Translations under genes and position numbers: made by a program | NCBI GenBank assembly: GCA_950295325.1 | Contig: OX485808.1 | Span: forward strand, 3,596,501-3,660,500 | DNA length: 64,000 nucleotides | From: Polytrichum commune | Taxonomy: Eukaryota; Streptophyta; Polytrichopsida; Polytrichales; Polytrichaceae | Direction of reading: 5' to 3' | Notes under the pieces: model-generated | What the model saw: only the letters and a program-made list of their open reading frames with translations | Told to the model about the DNA's origin: nothing | The model's database searches: none | In this document: piece by piece, positions 59,346-64,000 of the stretch | Numbering within the stretch: position 1 is the first letter of the stretch | How the letters are laid out: every line of letters begins with the position of its first letter

Positions 59346-61705
59346 ATTTAGACATGTATATTTGAGTGATATGGAGTTGGGTGTGGATATAAGGACAAAC
59401 ACCTAAAAGACATGTGTTTGGAAGAGATTGAATTACATGATCAAAATATGCTAATCATCCTAGGTTCAAATGTCAACGTGATCGAGAGGAACAACCATTT
59501 GATGAGCACGTGATTTTTCACTTTGAGAATGAATAAGATATGCATACGAACTCCAAAAAAAATGAAGCAAATAGTGATGGGTACGATTTAGATTTTTAAT
59601 CATCTCGCACTAATGTGTGTTTCGAACCCTATGAGAAGTGGGTGCAAAGAGGAAAAATGTCCGGATAAAAGACGTCCACATCAATCAACTCAAGATTCAT
59701 GCCTCTACGTTTATGGTTTATGGTTAATGGTTGATTCATCTTAACTCGCATTCAATAAATTAATTTGAGTCTAATACTACGGGACCAAGTATGCTAAAAA
59801 CAACTCTATAGTATCTAAGGATTCCCAACATTTTCACCTTCGACTTACTTAAGTGGCACAATCTTGGTTGGTTTCCTAACACATACCGAGGGTGTGATAG
59901 TGAAACCGACCCCCATAAGTTGGTTGCTACTTTATCCCATATTAAGCTCACCACACTAATTTGGTGCCTATAATTTAGAAGTTACTTTAGCATAAAAAGA
60001 CAACCTTTGGGCTCTACAACAATGCGTTCACCTCCCCTCCCCCCTCATTAGGTGTTGTGAACATTCACCTAGCACAATCCTTGGCCCACCTAGTTACAAG
60101 TTGGTAAAAAGGTGTTGCCCTATTTTCAATTCTTGTGATCAATGAACAGGGCGAACTGACCGCTAGTTACAAAATAAACCGGTTGAAGTTCAAGACTTCA
60201 TGAAAATTACCGATCAATTTAAAGAACATACCTCGAATTAGTAAAGAAAAAATTGAAAGATCACAACATGTAACCGGTTGGACTTGGAAACCCTAGGGTT
60301 TTCGACCGATCATGCCCCCAAAATCTCCCGGGAATGGGCTTGTGATCCACCACGGGAACGGATGGGTCATGGAGTTATCCAACATTGGGATTCCTACTTT
60401 TGGAAGATCCGTTGGCTGGGTCTAGTGCTTGGTTGGTGATTGGGTGGGAACAAAGCTTGTTGGTTGGCTTGCGCATGGGGACAAGGCATAGAATCCAATG
60501 CGAGTGTGAGGTACATTATCTACTTAGATTGATGAAGCATGTGGTGGTGCAATGGTAGGGAGGGAGGGAGGGTTTTTGTATCTCGCCTTCATTTGGAGGC
60601 GCATGTCCCCGGCTCCCAAGTACGCAAGCCCATGCGTTTATTGCACACGGAGCCACAAAGTGCACATGGCCACTTCAAAGTTCCTATTGGTGTTTCTATG
60701 CGACACGAAATTAGAAAAAAGGTTTTGAAGCTTTCTTTTTTTTACCAATTTTGTGGGTTTTGGTTTCGTAACATCTGTTGAGGTGGTAATAGTAAAAATG
60801 TGTCTTATGTATGTTGGTTTTTGATTCATCTCAATTGAAGTTCATTAGACTGGTTTGGAACAAAATTCATGGGGTTTATGATAATAATCGTTGTTTTCAC
60901 CTTCCCCCATCCCCAGTTCACCCTCCCCTTCGGTTGATTTTTGAGGACACGTGTTTTGGGGCATTGTAACGTGTGCTGAAAATTTGTTGACTATTCTAGG
61001 TTCAATAGTCAACATAATTGAGAGACGTGTATGCATTCAAGAAGAACGAGAATCTTCAATTTGATAAGGAAGAGGTATTCATCCAAGCTCCAAATTTCGC
61101 GAGGAAAATTTTCACGGCTTTGGTTTGAATTGGTTGATTGTCTCAAACTAAATTGCATGTTTAATATTATGGAAACGTGGGTGCATAGTTCAAGATTTTT
61201 CAACCATATATTGGAGCCTCCACTCACTTGCCGTCAACACAATGTGTTGAACAGTGGACGACACATGTACATGTAAGTCATGCTCTGATTCCACTCGGTT
61301 TTTTTCCTCTTCAATTTTGTAAAACGTCTTTCATATCTACATTGTTATGTGTAATTAGGATGCCTTCGCTATAGGTTGCCTCTTACCCATGCAAATGACT
61401 TTGGATCAAAATCAAATTACAAAATTTTATAACTCCGTCTATTCACCCGTATAGCAATGACAATAAACATTTTGAAAAATAGTGTGAGAATTGATAAATT
61501 AGGGTGGGGTAACCTAATCGCACATATCGATGTAAACGATATTTTAGGTCGTAGATGTCCATATTGAGAGACTATCTCTTTTAGGTTTGATTCTTATACA
61601 CTAGGGTGTCGATATGGAATTATGCCACTATCAATTTAGGCACATGAAATTAAAGGTATTCAAAAGTGGCCAATGTTCTAGCAACATAATATTTTTAAGA
61701 ATTTG
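59346..61705. other. Unassigned intergenic DNA
   Basis: 59350-59430 resembles 35020-35065 (ACACGTGTTT/ACATGTGTTT context). A (GGGA)n run is at 60557-60570. No gene recognised. Confidence 0.4.
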
Positions 61706-61840
61706 TTTTTTGAAATGAAGGTGGTTTCAAAGTCCGGGAAGTTGAATTTTTTTTTATGAAACTAAAAGTACATCAAGATGGTGTCAAAAAGGTTATTTCT
61801 CTCAAGTAACAAAGTGTAGTGGCCTTAGTAAGAATATGTT
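61706..61840 (-). mobile_element. Degraded 3' end of LINE family D, copy 6
   Basis: Shares GTTTCAAAGTCCGGGAAGTT, AAAAGTACATCAAGATGGTG and GTGGCCTTAGTAAG with other D copies. Confidence 0.5.
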
Positions 61841-62535
61841 CACATCTATATATAATCTAGGTAATCTACGTTCACACCTCCATTAGAAATATCATGTTGA
61901 CTTCAATAATATTGTAACTCAATAAGCTCTATCCATAGTAATGCCACAATTTAGGCCTTGATAATCAATCGTCCACCAAAAATGGACTTGGATAATATCC
62001 TCCAAGCCCGAGGGAGGAAGAACCATTACCTCTTTACACATCACCTTCCATGCTCATGCAATTTTTATGCCACAACTTCGAGCCACCTTTTGAATGAGAA
62101 CGGAGGCAAGAATAACCAAAGCAACAAAGACTCCTAGTCCCTATGGTTGGTTGGCCTAAGATGAGAAAGAAAAGAAAAAGGAATGTTAGTGTTTTTTTTT
62201 TTAACCTTGACATGTGCTGTCCGTTCACCGCCTCACTCCCATGTCTGCATGGACATGGGAGTAGGGGCATCTTAGCGCCTATTTTCATAGGTGGGGCCTA
62301 AGATGAGAAATATGGGACCTTAAAAGAATTTGAAGGTTGGACATGCCATAAAGAAAAGCTTGAACAATCCACTTAATCGTTAACGGTGAAGTTAGACTTA
62401 AGTCTCTTCGAAACCTTCTTTGAACTCACCCACACCATGATAAAAGTACTAAAGAGAAGACATAAGAACCTAGTCAACTTTGCATAGTTCACATACGCTA
62501 CTTGCAAATTAATCAACTCACCTCAAATGACTTGG
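61841..62535. other. Unassigned intergenic DNA
   Basis: A short palindrome CCCATGTC...GACATGGG at about 62238-62263. No gene recognised. Confidence 0.4.
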
Positions 62536-62753
62536 ACTACACCGTTTATGGTATTTAATGTCACTTAGTATTTGGAAATATGTAATGTTGTAACTTCTTA
62601 TTGTATACTTCAATTTTTACCAATGAAGAATAAGTAGGTTGTATGGACATCACAAATGACTATACCTGGTAAAAACCTATACTCTCAACAAAACGTTATA
62701 GCATTGTACAACTCCGAATAGTAAGTGACACTAAATACCATGATCGGTGTAGT
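62536..62753. mobile_element. MITE family A relative, copy 4
   Basis: 218 bp with 34-bp inverted ends, four mismatches: ACTACACCGTTTATGGTATT at the left, and read inward from the right ACTACACCGATCATGGTATT. Interior matches the copy at 63429 (ATAGGTTGT/GTAGGTTGT, TAGCATTGT...TCCGAATAGTAA). Joins families A and B through its terminal sequence. Confidence 0.75.
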
Positions 62754-62835
62754 CTTTATAGCTAATTCCAATGTCAACTAAGCCAAAAATAATACTCTAC
62801 ATGCCGCATATTGTTTGAGGGGTCTTTTTTTAATG

Positions 62836-63028
62836 ACTGTACCTCTCATTCATCAAACATAAATACCTTGAAATAACATCCAGCCCATAGAATATTATTT
62901 TTATAATATGAATGACATTAAAAATTAATTTAAAGACCCCGAATTAGACCTGTCCAAGTCATTTGAAATGAATTGGCCACAACCTATAAGTGATAAAGTT
63001 CTTATGTTGGATGGATGAGAGGTACGCT
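62836..63028. mobile_element. MITE-like element E, copy 2
   Basis: Left end GTACCTCTCATTCATCAAAC (62839) and right end complement GTACCTCTCATCCATCCAAC; 24 bp with two mismatches. Interior matches 23774-23964. Followed by a CT tract and C-run at 63038-63065, as copy 1 is followed by a CT tract. Confidence 0.75.
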
Positions 63029-63065
63029 TGTGTGTGAAAACTCCCTCTCTCCCCCCCCCCCCCCC

Positions 63066-63428
63066 TAGAAGCCCATAATGTGCTTTGGTGAGTTTATGGT
63101 TTAAAATTTAATCCCTTAAACTTTCAAGTTCCACAAAAGACGAGCACGCTCAAACTTACAAGAGGAAGGGTCAAGTTAGTGACTTGCATTTGGTCATTGG
63201 TTGTTGAGCTCTCGTTTCTTTGCATCCACTTTGAAGGCAAAACTTTAGGCATTTGACTGCCGAGCATCAAGCGACAAGCTCTTGGGTCGTCGGAATTTGT
63301 TGTCATTTTCCATGAATTATTGTTGTCCCAAAAGCAACAGAAATTTTGAGTTTAACTTTGAAGATCAATCCACACTCCTCGTTTGCAAACTCCCGTGTCA
63401 GGCCAACATTAAACCTCACCGGTCATAG
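63066..63428. other. Unassigned intergenic DNA
   Basis: No gene or clear repeat. Confidence 0.4.
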
Positions 63429-63665
63429 CTACACTAATTATCCCAATTAGTAGTGTGTCATTCTTTGGGGTTACATGGTGCAAAAAAACTTCTTACTCAT
63501 GAGTTCAATTTTTACTAACGAAAGTTTAATAGGTTGTTTAGACATTATAGAACATAATTGACTTTTTTTTGGTAAATTATTACATTCTCGTGAAGTAATT
63601 TTAGCATTGTGTAACTCTGAATAGTAACTCACACACACACACTAATTGGTGTAATCATCATAGTA
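63429..63665 (-). mobile_element. MITE family A, copy 3
   Basis: Ends CTACACTAATTATCCCAATT at the left and ...ACTAATTGGTGTAATC at the right, interior in reverse orientation relative to copies at 31546 and 46291 (TTTTACTAACGAAAGTTTAA). Contains an (AC)n run at 63630-63641. Confidence 0.75.
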
Positions 63666-64000
63666 CACTAGATGTTGTATTGTAGTGACACCGAGTCTAT
63701 TTGTCTTGCTCAATACTAATTGTAAATCCCCCATGTAAAAGTGTCACCAACACTACATGTAAACCTTACATTGACTGTCATTCCTTGGAAAAAAATGTGG
63801 GGAGTAATAGATTTACATTGTTGCAATTATTGTCACTTATAAAGTGATTTCTCATCCAAATCATCCCTTACATTATTTCATTAGACAATGTTAAGATGCA
63901 AAAAAATACCAATAAACGTTTTAATAGTTGGCGTGGATTTCATCCAAATTTCAACTATTCATGACAAGTACTTGTAAACTTGTTTATAAGAAGTGTCATT
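63666..64000 (+). mobile_element. Repeat B copy 3 (runs off the window)
   Basis: Shares TTGCTCAATACTAATTGT, GTGTCACCAACACTA and TGTCATTCCTTG with the copy at 9307. Directly abuts the family A copy. Confidence 0.6.

Noticed and set aside
1-64000. CRISPR array, bacterial operons, rRNA or tRNA genes
   Set aside because: Tandem repeats here lack regular repeat-spacer structure, the spliced gene is eukaryotic, and no cloverleaf or rRNA core sequence was recognised by eye; a covariance-model search would be needed to exclude a tRNA.

Overview
This window looks like gene-poor nuclear DNA from a streptophyte (a land plant or its algal relatives) with a large, repeat-rich genome. Three things point there: an intact nine-exon gene for a plant-type TM9/endomembrane-70 (nonaspanin) protein at 13381-17792, a fragment of mitochondrial nad5 at 33778-33936 (nuclear mitochondrial insertion), and dense, old, mostly non-autonomous transposons. 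The species cannot be named from the sequence.

Layout. 417-8452 is one essentially full-length but dead non-LTR retrotransposon of about 8 kb on the + strand. Its order is: basic Lys/Asn-rich N-terminal segment, canonical 2A ribosome-skipping motif, uncharacterised linker, APE-type endonuclease, reverse transcriptase, Cys/His cluster with long connector, a segment resembling an adenine methyltransferase, RNase H, a CCHC knuckle, and a C-terminal RPD...E...KxxKY restriction-like endonuclease. Having both APE and RLE nucleases is the hallmark of the Dualen/RandI group known from green algae; a 2A motif and a methyltransferase-like segment in the same element make this the most interesting object here. 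It is closed by two strong 3' hairpins, a TC-rich tail and a candidate 9-bp target-site duplication, and is inactivated by six premature stops and two frameshifts.

8462-12900 holds MITE-like elements and unassigned DNA. 12900-13380 is the CT-rich, GC-rich promoter/leader of the TM9 gene, which runs to 17792 with eight introns. 17793-64000 has no other gene I can support. It contains terminal-inverted-repeat elements of at least six kinds, seven degraded copies of the 3' end of another LINE, the nad5 insertion, local tandem duplications, a nested foldback element and many poly-C/poly-G tracts. Two elements at 53643-54320 and 55227-56052, with G-run termini and 8-bp target duplications (hAT-like), show that at least some of these homopolymer tracts are transposon ends.

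The only gene expected to make a functional product is the TM9 protein; everything else I could assign is mobile or organelle-derived. Repeat boundaries were found by eye and are approximate unless terminal repeats or target duplications are cited.
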